Shown here: piece after piece, positions 11,454-20,169 of the stretch
Layout of the letters: each line of letters starts with the position of its first letter
Numbering within the stretch: the first letter of the stretch is position 1
NCBI GenBank assembly: GCA_000697335.1
Contig: JNEM01016502.1
Span: 1 to 23,875 of the forward strand
Source of the DNA: Conidiobolus incongruus B7586
Taxonomy: Eukaryota; Entomophthoromycota; Entomophthoromycetes; Entomophthorales; Conidiobolaceae
DNA: 23,875 nt
Reading direction: 5' to 3'
Notes under the pieces: generated by a model
What the model saw: only the letters and a program-made list of their open reading frames with translations
Told to the model about the DNA's origin: nothing
Database searches by the model: none
Translations under genes and position numbers: made by a program

Positions 11454-11669
11454 TTAATTACATATGACTGAATCAGAGATATAAAAAGAATAGTTAGTAA
11501 TTTTATCAAATATTGAAAAATAGAGATTCAAATAATATATCACTATTTGAGGATTAGTGTATTTGACTTGCCAATTTTGCTGATTATCAAAGCTTTTCAA
11601 ATTTAATTCTTTTAAGATTTGTATTCCAATAATATTTATTTTCTTTTTACACTTAATTGTAAATTCCAA
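11454..11669 (-). mobile_element. Probable Ty3/Gypsy retropepsin fragment (fossil)
   Basis: A minus-strand open stretch of about 70 codons without its own ATG reads like the back half of a Gypsy aspartic protease. It has INIIGIQILKELNLKSF, where such proteases have a short helix and then (K/N)LK-F after the active site. A Tyr-rich beta-strand pair YYLNLYFSIFD and then SFYISDS follow, like the xFYVxD strand that precedes the family's ILG motif. This is my recall of the family pattern rather than a search. The surrounding DNA is AT-rich, no LTRs or other pol domains were found, and the element is a broken, old remnant. Confidence 0.45.
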
Positions 11670-12940
11670 ACGATTACAGATATATTCAAATTGATTTTAT
11701 AAAAAATTAATTTTTCATAAAACTTGCTATTGAAATATTAGCGGATCGTATATTAAAAAAATAATAAATAATATTTAAATAATAATCAATAATTGAGTTA
11801 AACCTTCTCAACGTAAAATTATGTATAATTGTTATTTATATTCCAAAATATTAGCTATTTCATTATTTATCAATTAAAATGATGATCTTACTGATTTCAT
11901 TTTTAAACTAACATTGTAATTATAATTTTACATCGTTTATTTATTCAAGCTATTTTCAGTTTTGTTAAATTTATCATCTAGTAAATATTACATCATTAAT
12001 TTTAGCATCAATATTCTTTGGCAACAATAAAAAAAATTGAAAAACTGATTATTGTTTGTAATGATTTATTATTTGAATATTAATAAATATGAATAATTAA
12101 TTTTTCCAAATACAAATTAATTACTTGATCAAATTACTCAATTAATAATTTATTTTTAATTCAAACTTTTTTCAATAATATTACTCTAAAATTTTTAAGA
12201 TATCAATTTAAGCATTAAATATTAATAGATACCGCTGAAGTATTTTTATTGAGGTATTTAAGAAATTTTTAACTAATCATCCTCAATTATTATATTTTTG
12301 CTTATTAATAAGAAACCTTTTTGTGCACAAATTTATTAATTTCAACCTTCATGAAATTCTAATGTCAAAATTTTGTTAGACTTGAAACATTTAAAATTTA
12401 ATATTTTATGAAGTAAAAAATTAGTTCCATTTGAAAGAGCATGTTATATTAATATATTTATTTATTTAATAACATTTAATATAAATTTATATTTATTAAT
12501 ATTATCTTAACTATATACATGATGTTATTAATAGATCTGCTATATTTTGAATGATACGATCTTAATTCATAAATAAATATTATATTTCAGTTAAATTCAA
12601 TTTTATTATGATATCCTAATATTAAGAAAATAATTATTTTTTATAATAATGATAAAGATTATAAAGTAACAAAGTTTTTAACTAATATATAACATACTAA
12701 TCCAATATAATTTACAATTTTACCAATAATTAATTTTGATTTGAGTGTAATTCTTTGAAATTCTTATGCTTGTTAGAGGTAGAAAAATAAACAACTGAAA
12801 AATAAAGTTCAGTTAAAACTTTAGTGAAATATATAACACTGATATAATGATATCATATGTTTATATAAATTTAATTTAATTAAAGTAATTTTTATTACAG
12901 AATTAGTATCTAACTTATTGATATTGAAATAATATTTCAA
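11670..12940. other. AT-rich intergenic DNA
   Basis: Nothing coding is recognisable on either strand. The last part, next to the stop codon at 12941, is expected to be the 3' UTR of the minus-strand secreted gene. The GCGGATCGTA string near 11742 is an isolated G+C-richer patch without further structure. Confidence 0.5.
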
Positions 12941-13234
12941 CTAATAACTACCTCCACGATTGGGGAAGAACGCTCTAAAGATCGCAACTGCAATCTGTTT
13001 CAAAAATGGCCAAATATACTTAGCTGTAAAAGCATAAATTCTGTCGAAGTGAGCTACAGTCAAGTCTAGTATCTTCTTAGTCGTATTTACAATAAATTCG
13101 AAGATTGGCTTAACGAAACCTGGTGGTTGGGGATCAGCATTCTGTGCTAGTACTGGAGAGATAAAGGCCAGGCAAAAGACGAGGGTAAAGAGAAATCCTA
13201 CATTTTGAAAAATTTGATTCGATGAAGTTTTCAT
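12941..13234 (-). CDS. Small secreted protein with a hydrophobic-basic C-terminal half (97 residues)
   Basis: The ATG at 13234 is used because the longer open frame upstream starts with TTG. Residues 1-30 form a textbook signal peptide: a polar start (MKTSSNQIFQ), a hydrophobic core (GFLFTLVFCLAFI) and SPVLA before QNADPQ. The mature part of about 67 residues has a short Pro-rich stretch (DPQPPGFVKP), then alternating aromatic and basic residues through FIVNTTKKILDLTV and IYAFTAKYIWPFLKQ to a final IFRAFFPNRGGSY. It has no cysteine after the signal peptide. The tail resembles in pattern that of the 20170 gene (aromatic-Tyr-Ile-Pro, then NAFFNN or RAFFPN) but lacks the Thr/Pro repeats. It ends in TAG. 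No TATA box is visible within 100 bp of the ATG. The role is unknown, and an extracellular or host-facing peptide is a guess. Confidence 0.72.
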   Translation of the reverse strand: MKTSSNQIFQNVGFLFTLVFCLAFISPVLAQNADPQPPGFVKPIFEFIVNTTKKILDLTVAHFDRIYAFTAKYIWPFLKQIAVAIFRAFFPNRGGSY

Positions 13235-14482
13235 TATGGTGTATGAAGAGTGTGAAAATTTAGTTTGAAAAAATTCAAAAATTAATTTGATAAAAAACAA
13301 TAAAACTGTTTAATAATAATATCGTATTGTTAATATAATAGAAAACTACTTATATTTATATTAAATATTGATAATGAGGTGATTTTTATTGCATGAATAT
13401 CTAATTAATAAAAATAAATTGAATAATGCAGTTTTAAATTTTACACAAATCTCTAATGAGATTGATATTCATTGATGAATATCGCTGAATCCAGAGAGAA
13501 TGGATCAACATAATCGAATCATAATACTATTATAATTAAAAAAATTGAGGCCTCAGTATATTATCTTAAACCTTAATCCTTCTAATTAATTACTGATAAG
13601 TTGGTTGTGAAAATTAATTGTTCATTAAATTATAATAATAGCAAATAATTTCGATCAATCATAGGTAAATTAATATCTGTTACTAATATATTGTTTCAAA
13701 TTATAATCAAATTTAATAAATTAATCTAATTGTAAATATTTACAATTATATAAAACTTCATTAATTAAATGAGTATACTAAGCGAATTATAAGAATGACA
13801 AAACCATTTCTATACGGTATAAAAACTATTTTTTTACCATTTATGGTCCAATCAATTTGACGGAATAAAAATAAATTATATTTGTAAGTATTGAATTATT
13901 TCTAACCTTTAAAAATTAATATTTTTCTATCAATCGCATTCTAATTATTATTTATAATGCGTTTAATTTACTCTTTTGAGGATTTCAAGTTCATTCGAGA
14001 AGCTTTTAAGAATAATAGCTTATAGATTTTTTATCAAAAAATATATAAAAATAAGTATTTTAAAATTTAAATGTTATAAGTTTTCAATGTAGAATACTTT
14101 GTTATATTATAAAATATTCTAATAAATTATCATAATGAAGATTTGTTAAATAGTTTTAACATTAAAATATGTACTATGATTAATTGAATACAGCATTGAA
14201 AGTAAATGTTTTGAAAATCGTTTGTTAATTAACAAAATAAATATATTTCAATTAAAATATTACTAATCCAAAATAGCGCTACTTGTTAATCCTTATATAA
14301 TACATAGTTCAAATATGCATCTTTAAAAACCATATTTTCCCAAAATAGTATAAAACTTTGTAATTTAAATTTAATAAAGAATTTAAGACTCTTTTGTGAT
14401 ATTTATTGAAGGATTTTATAGTTGGATTATAAAATAATTATAAATTTATATCAATTTAAAATATTATATTAAGCTCTGATAC

Positions 14483-14518
<36 letters not shown>

Positions 14519-15324
14519 ATACTGTAATAAAATAAAGATATATTACATAAATAATTTTTAATCAAAAAAACAATTAATTCAATAATTTAAAAAATACCAT
14601 TAAATTCATAGTAATAATAAAGAAATATTTGATTTTTTCACGATATATTGATAATATACTAATAGAATTTAACTTATTTTAATTAATTATCAAATTTTAA
14701 ATATTATTATATTCCCTTTTTAATAAAATTTAATATAAATCAATATCAAATATCTCAATTTATAAAAATATCAATATTATTATAAACTAATATTAAGTTT
14801 GTACCAAGACAGTTATTTAAAAAATATTGAATATATTCATTAATTTTCAAATTTTAATTCTTTTTGTAGTTATTATTGAATTTGTTAAATTGAGCAAATG
14901 ATTATTAAAAGTATAGATTTTAACCTAGTTTTTTATTTTTTTATTGAGTATAATATTATTATATTATTCAATTCTTAATTATTATTAAAATTTAACTTAG
15001 AATCCAAAAAAAATATATTTTAAATTGGAATAATTTTTATTTCTTATTTAATTGCTTCAAACTTTATATAATGAAAATCATTATAATTCATTTTAAAATT
15101 ATTAGATAGATGCAATCAACCCATATATGTTTAAAATATGAAATTTGTTAAGGAATTAAATCTAGTTAAAATATTATTCTAAATATATTATTATTTTAAA
15201 ATTTTTTCAAATTTTAAATAGTTTAAGAAACAGTAATTTATTAATTAACCGAATATAGTATTATTTGATAATTTTTCTTAATGTACACAAATATCCTCAC
15301 AATTTTAGGTTACAGATTAGAGGT
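13235..15324. other. AT-rich intergenic DNA with simple repeats
   Basis: About 2.1 kb without a recognisable gene. From about 14270 to 15280 it approaches the extreme A/T content of the first 2.7 kb of the window. I looked for the arms of the giant inverted repeat here and did not find a convincing copy. Confidence 0.5.
14483..14517. repeat. (TAT)n microsatellite, about 35 bp
   Basis: Nearly twelve perfect copies of a TAT/ATT triplet lie in the AT-rich spacer. It is the longest simple repeat in the window. Confidence 0.92.
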
Positions 15325-15468
15325 TTAAGGTTTCACAGCATATAACAAACTAAAGGTTATCTTATAGTATTTGATTATTGTACGATACCATTTTTTTGAA
15401 TACTTATAGAGTATGGATGACCATGCTCCTGTTTCTTGTGTGTTTAGATCAATGATAATTATAACCAT
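15325..15468 (-). CDS. Short hypothetical ORF (47 residues)
   Basis: An ATG at 15468 opens 47 codons ending in TAA in a locally G+C-richer patch (about 15290-15470). The translation begins MVIIIIDLNTQETGAW and continues with SSILYKYSKKWYRTII, which has more Trp, Gly and charged residues than chance frames in this AT-rich DNA. No domain, signal peptide or relative in the window is recognised. It lies about 230 bp downstream of the 15701 gene on the same strand and could instead be an exon or a remnant of something larger. Confidence 0.22.
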   Translation of the reverse strand: MVIIIIDLNTQETGAWSSILYKYSKKWYRTIIKYYKITFSLLYAVKP

Positions 15469-15700
15469 AATTAGGTTTTAATTTTAAATATTTTCCAAAC
15501 GAAAGGAATAAAGTATATAAAATTCCTATAATAAATAATATAACCTATTGAGTAAAATTTTTTTTATAATATTCTATACTAGAATAGAATTCGAATAAAC
15601 AAGGATATCTATATCAGTTAAAAAAGTTGAATTTAGTGTATATCAAATAATTTAAAATATTTATTAGTATCTGATACATTTTGAGTATTATATACTACTA

Positions 15701-16249
15701 TCAATTCCCTTTGATCAACTTAATAAGTACTTCAATCAGCTTTTTGAACAAATTGAAAATAACTTCAACGATTGAGTTGTTATCACCAGGATTGGGAGAA
15801 TTTGTGGGTGTGGGACTTGTAGATGACGATGTAGTCAAAGTAGGCTTGGAGGCTTCAGATGTAGTAGTTGTAATTGTTGTCGGAGTAGGCTTTGAGCTTT
15901 GGGAAGTAGTAGTTTTGGGGCATGCACCAGGGATAATGCAAATAGGATTTGGAATAAAACCTGCTCTATCATTAGCTTTTGAATTAATCTCTTCACTATT
16001 AGAACGTCCGGAGCTGAATAAATCTTCGAATCGATCGTTCTTCTGGTTATCTTCAGCATTATTATTAGTGAACAAAACTTTATCTCCAGATTCTTGAATG
16101 GGAGCTTGCTGATCAGCTTGATTTCCTTGGTTATTAATTGCTTGACCAATTTCAGATATAATATTTGAAAAATCTGCTATAACCACATTGCTCAAGAAGC
16201 TCAAAGTTAATACAATATGAAAGATTTGATTTTTAGTTAATAATAACAT
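15701..16249 (-). CDS. Secreted Thr/Pro-rich protein, short tandem paralogue (182 residues)
   Basis: The ATG at 16249 starts MLLLTKNQIFHIV and a hydrophobic core (LTLSFLSNVVIA) with likely cleavage after Ala25. A DFSNI-SEIGQ-INNQGNQ segment follows, then an acidic Asn/Asp/Ser-rich variable part (residues 45-95), then IPNPICIIPGACP with the mature protein's only two cysteines (104 and 110), which could form a tight loop. Residues 112-155 are a Thr/Ser/Pro linker with two SKP units, probably O-glycosylated. The end (NSIVEVIFNLFKKLIEV, then LIKLIKGN) is a basic amphipathic helix, not a GPI signal. The stop TGA is followed at once by TAG. It is the shorter copy of the 17382 gene, 1681 bp away on the same strand. 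A TATA box and a conserved upstream element precede it. I do not recognise the family. Confidence 0.85.
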   Translation of the reverse strand: MLLLTKNQIFHIVLTLSFLSNVVIADFSNIISEIGQAINNQGNQADQQAPIQESGDKVLFTNNNAEDNQKNDRFEDLFSSGRSNSEEINSKANDRAGFIPNPICIIPGACPKTTTSQSSKPTPTTITTTTSEASKPTLTTSSSTSPTPTNSPNPGDNNSIVEVIFNLFKKLIEVLIKLIKGN

Positions 16250-16293
16250 CTTTGAAATATAATTTTAACCGATTTTCTGGACTTATTTTAAAT

Positions 16294-16306
16294 CTTTTTA
16301 TATCTT
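16294..16306 (-). promoter_or_regulatory. TATA box of the 15701 gene
   Basis: The minus strand reads AAGATATAAAAAG about 45-57 bp before the ATG at 16249. The duplicate gene has the same element at the same distance, and the 20170 gene has a similar one. Confidence 0.6.
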
Positions 16307-16427
16307 AATGCATTAACACAACTGCATTATAGATATTGATTGTGATTTAATTTGATTGGATATTCATGCTAAAAAATGATTTGATATTTTTTTCTTATAA
16401 TAGAAAAAATGTATAATGTTAGTGTGT

Positions 16428-16442
16428 GCTTCTATATTTAAT
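16428..16442 (-). promoter_or_regulatory. Conserved upstream element of the duplicated pair, copy 1
   Basis: The 15 bp GCTTCTATATTTAAT (plus-strand reading) lies 179 bp before the ATG at 16249. An identical 15-mer lies 174 bp before the ATG of the paralogue, although much of the DNA between it and the TATA box has diverged. Confidence 0.4.
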
Positions 16443-17381
16443 CAAGATTTGCGGATTTTGTTAATGCATTTAATGAGTCATTTATTATTTTTTAACAGAT
16501 TCATATTTTTTAATTTCAAGGAATTCTATTAAGTTGATAACTCATTTTCATGAGCATATTTCAAGGAGATGTCAAGGAATACAATAGAAAAAAAATAATC
16601 ATTAAATTTGATTAACATTAATTTGAAATAACTCAAGCTATGTTCCATTGTAAGTTGATATATTAACTGATTTTAATATTTATCATTCAAATATTGAATT
16701 TTTATAATGTTTTTTAAAGTTTTAAATACATGCTAAATAAGAATATCACTATGCCTAAAAGAAAAATTTCAAACTGGATAAAGAGTATTTAGTTAACTCT
16801 GTTCTGTTGTTCATCAAACATTTTTGACTATTACAATAATTGATAAATAAGCAGAAAAATACTTATCAACAATTAAAAACTTGTTTAAAAGCCGAATATA
16901 ATAAACTAAAATCACAAATAAAAACTATTGATTTGATTATATTAATATGATACACATTTTAATTTCAAAATCAAATAGATCATCTTTTACTTGTGTTAAA
17001 ATATATTCTATTTTGATATTTTATTTATTTATAGTTATTGTGAATTGAAATAGTTATAAAAACATTAGTATTACTAGATATTATTAAAACTAAATAAAAA
17101 TATTAATTATTTTAACTCACTATATTAAATTATAAAAATAATCAATGATCTTTAATTTTATTAGTTTAATATTAATAGAAAGATGAAATATTTTTGTTGA
17201 TATTGGAAATTATTAATGCAAGTATATGTAATTGTTTTGAAATATTCGGCCTATATTTGTATTTTGAACTTGAGTAATAGTTCTATAAGTGTTGAAACCA
17301 GAGAAAAATTAGAATAAGTAATGATATTTAATTTAAAATATTTATTAGTATCTGATACATTTTAAGTATTATATACTACTA

Positions 17382-18044
17382 TCAATTCCCTTTGATCAAC
17401 TTAATAAGTGCTTCAATCAGCTTTTTGAACAAATTGAAAATAACTTCAACGATTGAGTTGTTATCACCAGGATTGGGAGAATTTGTGGGTGTGGGACTTG
17501 TAGATGATGATGTAGTCGAAGTAGGTTTGAAGCCATCTGTAGTAGCAGTCGTGGTAGAAGGCTTAGATCTTTCAGAAGTAGTAATTGTGATAGGTTTGGA
17601 ATTTTCAGTAGTTGTGGTAGCAATTATAGTGGTACTAGGTTTAGAGTCTTTAAATGTATTAGTTGTAACTGTAGTAGGGGCAGGCTTAGAGGCTTGAGAA
17701 GTAGTAGTAGTTTTGGGGCATGCACCAGGGATAATGCAAATAGGATTTGGAATTATGCCAAAAATATCGTTAGCAGTTGAATTAATCCCATCGCTACTTG
17801 AAAGTCCTGGACCCAATAAATCTTCAAATCTATCATCCTCTTTATCATCCTTGAGATCATTATTAAGAAACAATTTATCTCGAGGTCCCAGTGTCTGAGC
17901 TTTCTGATCCACTTGATTCCCTTGGTTGTCAATTTCTTGACCAATTTCAGATACAATATTCGAAAAATCTGCTAAAACCACATTGCTCAAGAAACTCACA
18001 GTTAATACAATTTGAAAGATTTGATTGTTAGTTAATAATAACAT
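17382..18044 (-). CDS. Secreted Thr/Pro-rich protein, long tandem paralogue (220 residues)
   Basis: This is the longer copy of the 15701 gene, with the ATG at 18044. The signal peptide (MLLLTNNQIFQIV, then VSFLSNVVLA) is likely cut after Ala25. Then come DFSNIVSEIGQ, an acidic variable segment with DLKDDKEDDRFEDLL (residues 63-77), and the conserved IPNPICIIPGACP with Cys103 and Cys109. The linker (about residues 113-188) has five (S/F)KP units at residues 119, 134, 149, 160 and 172, against two in the paralogue, which accounts for the extra 38 residues. The C-terminal helix (IVEVIFNLFKKLIEALIKLI) differs from the paralogue by one residue, Ala for Val. The stop is TGA followed by TAG. A TATA box lies at 18088-18094. 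The protein is probably exported and O-glycosylated, perhaps wall- or host-facing. No enzyme motif is present and the true role is unknown. Confidence 0.86.
   Translation of the reverse strand: MLLLTNNQIFQIVLTVSFLSNVVLADFSNIVSEIGQEIDNQGNQVDQKAQTLGPRDKLFLNNDLKDDKEDDRFEDLLGPGLSSSDGINSTANDIFGIIPNPICIIPGACPKTTTTSQASKPAPTTVTTNTFKDSKPSTTIIATTTTENSKPITITTSERSKPSTTTATTDGFKPTSTTSSSTSPTPTNSPNPGDNNSIVEVIFNLFKKLIEALIKLIKGN
17481..17696 (-). repeat. In-frame SKP-type tandem repeats of the 17382 gene
   Basis: These are repeats of 11-15 residues (33-45 bp), each beginning SKP or FKP and followed by a Thr-rich run, covering residues 117-188. The unit lengths 15, 15, 11 and 12 show that copies have been added or trimmed in frame. 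Only the first and last units have counterparts in the shorter paralogue. Confidence 0.8.
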
Positions 18045-18085
18045 CTTTAAAATTTAACTTGAAAAGTTTCTTGGTTATAATAATT

Positions 18086-18100
18086 GCTTTTATATATCTT
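18086..18100 (-). promoter_or_regulatory. TATA box of the 17382 gene
   Basis: The minus strand reads AAGATATATAAAAGC, 42-56 bp before the ATG at 18044. The placement is equivalent to that in the paralogue. Confidence 0.6.
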
Positions 18101-18217
18101 AAAATCGTCAGTTCAATTGCATTATATACTTTAATTATGACCTATTTTAATTGGATATTAAGTGAAAAACAATTAATGTTTTTTCATGGTTATCGATAAT
18201 CACTCATTTCAGCCTAT

Positions 18218-18232
18218 GCTTCTATATTTAAT
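18218..18232 (-). promoter_or_regulatory. Conserved upstream element of the duplicated pair, copy 2
   Basis: This is the same 15-mer as at 16428-16442, 174 bp before the ATG at 18044. It may be a transcription factor site or simply a preserved piece of the duplication. Confidence 0.4.
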
Positions 18233-18605
18233 TGAGCTATTCTTGTTCATAATGCATTTAACAATCAAGTTTTTTTTCAATTTTAACTGATTCATATTTT
18301 ATGGAATCAATAAATTCAACAAGTCAGTAAATAATATGATTCACAATTACATGACTTGCCAAACCTCCCTATCAATTATTCAAAATCGCATTCTATTTTA
18401 TTAACTTGTATATATGAGATAAAGAAACTGAGTTGATGCAATCCAAAGATAAATATGCTGGCTAATTTATCGCACCCTGATAATTGACATGTGTAATAGT
18501 CAAAATCAATAATTTAAAAATGAATTTTGCTATCTTAACAATGTTAATCTAACTTTACATGTCTTTGTACAATTTGAATAAAAACTTATCAATTTGAAGA
18601 AATGC

Positions 18606-18839
18606 ATGTGGGAATGGAATTTACAAACTTTTATGTCCATAGAAGATATTTTCAGATTTATTTTATTATTTTTTGATAAGCAGCCATTTTTACTAGATCT
18701 AACTTCGTTTACAGGCCTCTTATACTACAAATTTGGTTTTCCTCAAGGAATCCAATTGACCCTACAATCAAATCCCGCTATATATGTCATACTAATGAGC
18801 AAATTGTATAATAATCTGGAGGAATTAATGAAAATTTAA
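18606..18839 (+). pseudogene. Unidentified protein-like island, probably a fragment
   Basis: An ATG at 18606 opens 77 codons to a TAA in a short G+C-richer patch (about 18690-18830). The reading includes FFDKQPFLLDLTSFTGLLYY and ends with LMSKLYNNLEELMKI. A second plus-strand frame over the same patch also gives protein-like text (SSRNPIDPTIKSRYI), so it is unclear which frame was coding. No signal peptide is present and it does not match the neighbouring secreted genes. It is best treated as an old, broken fragment of an unknown gene or mobile element. The family is not recognised. Confidence 0.25.
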
Positions 18840-20169
18840 CGAGCCAATTTGTTAATGTTTTTATTACATTATTGAAGCCACCTTCAGTTAACAGTTTATA
18901 ACTCTGTTGGTTTAATCTTTTTTCCTGATATATTTAATTATTATGAGAATTTTCAAATATTTTGAACTCATTTTATGCTAACAAACAATAAAGCTAAACA
19001 TAAATTCGTAATTGTTAAATATATAAATTTATAAGAATTAATTTAATCCTTATTACAGATATTATAATTTTGAAATAAAAGAATAATTCTATATTTCTTA
19101 AAATATAAATGAATTTTTTTAATTATAGAGAATTTGAATATAAAATGAAAAATGTGAATTATATATTATTAATAAAATTAAATAATTAACTCATCACTTA
19201 AAAAATATATATTTTTTAAATATAACAATTATGCAAAAATTCTTCATTTCATTATTTACTATATATTTAAAAAAAATAAACTATTTGTTAATATTTTACA
19301 TTATTAAAATAAGAAATTTAAAGTAATTACTATTATGTTAAATGACGTTTTTAATATAAAAATACTTGAAATAAATGAATATGTTTAATATTATTTAAAT
19401 CAAGCTAATATTTTTATTCAACCATGTATATCTAACCAATATATATTATATTAAATTTAAATAGAATTTCAAATTTAATATCATTATCTTTATACTCTTC
19501 TTTTGTAATTATAATAAATATATTTTTAAAATAAAAATTTCAATTATTGGATTTAATAATATTTTTTTTATATTTATATTGTAAAAATGAATATAAAATA
19601 TTATAATACTCATATAATTGAAATAAAATTTCAAATTTATTAAAAAATTATTATAACTATTAAATCATTATGAAATTTCATTCAATAAGTATAATTAAAA
19701 TAGTTTATTTTCAGATTCATATTCATTAACATATGATCTTTTATATTTCAAAAAAAAAATTATTGAAATTTTTGAATGTTTCAATATCTAATAATTGATA
19801 TATGAATAGCATTTAAATAATATATTGTCAGATATAAAAATCCTCGTATATTTCACATATGATAAATAATTTTATTTAAAGAAATTAAAAAGTACAATAT
19901 TCATTTAATAAATATTTAATTATAATTTTAAATCAAAATTAAAATATTTAATCAGACAAATTTAAATATTACGGTTAGTTGAGTTTATAGTGTATGAATT
20001 ATCTAAAAGTTAAAAAAATACAAATATTTATTTTAAGAATATTATATTTGTTTAAATAAATATTAAGTATGGTATATCCTTTATAACACTAAATTTTAAA
20101 AATCCTATTAATAATATAAATTCTTAAAGTTTATTTATAGGTGTAATTGATAAAATAAATTAAAAGCTG
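18840..20169. other. AT-rich intergenic DNA
   Basis: About 1.3 kb of nearly featureless A/T-rich sequence. No gene is visible. The end adjoining 20170 is expected to be the 3' UTR of the minus-strand secreted gene. Confidence 0.55.

Larger units (their letters stand above)
15649..18335 (-). repeat. Tandem gene duplication containing the 15701 and 17382 genes
   Basis: Two direct copies of about 0.9-1.0 kb (about 15649-16545 and 17330-18335) are separated by about 0.8 kb of unrelated AT-rich DNA. Each copy has the 3' flank, the coding region, the TATA box, the upstream 15-mer and an AATGCATTTAA string near -210. The 3' 189 bp (15649-15837 against 17330-17518) differ at only three positions. 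The first 113 bp around the start codons differ at about seven, and the region coding for the middle of the protein is much more diverged and differs in length. Confidence 0.88.

Noticed and set aside
14270-15280. Second copy of the giant inverted repeat
   Set aside because: It has similar A/T richness and an ATT tract, but none of the arm landmarks (the GGGGTTAATTTAA block and the CTTTCTT block) are present.
15701-15780. GPI-anchor signal at the C terminus of the tandem secreted proteins
   Set aside because: The tail is an amphipathic Lys-containing helix ending in KGN, not a spacer plus uninterrupted hydrophobic end.
15681-16097. Long Val/Gly/Leu-rich plus-strand ORF opposite the 15701 gene, with a similar one opposite 17382
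   Set aside because: Both are antisense readings of Thr-rich repeat codons. The minus-strand frames have signal peptides, TATA boxes and conserved ends.
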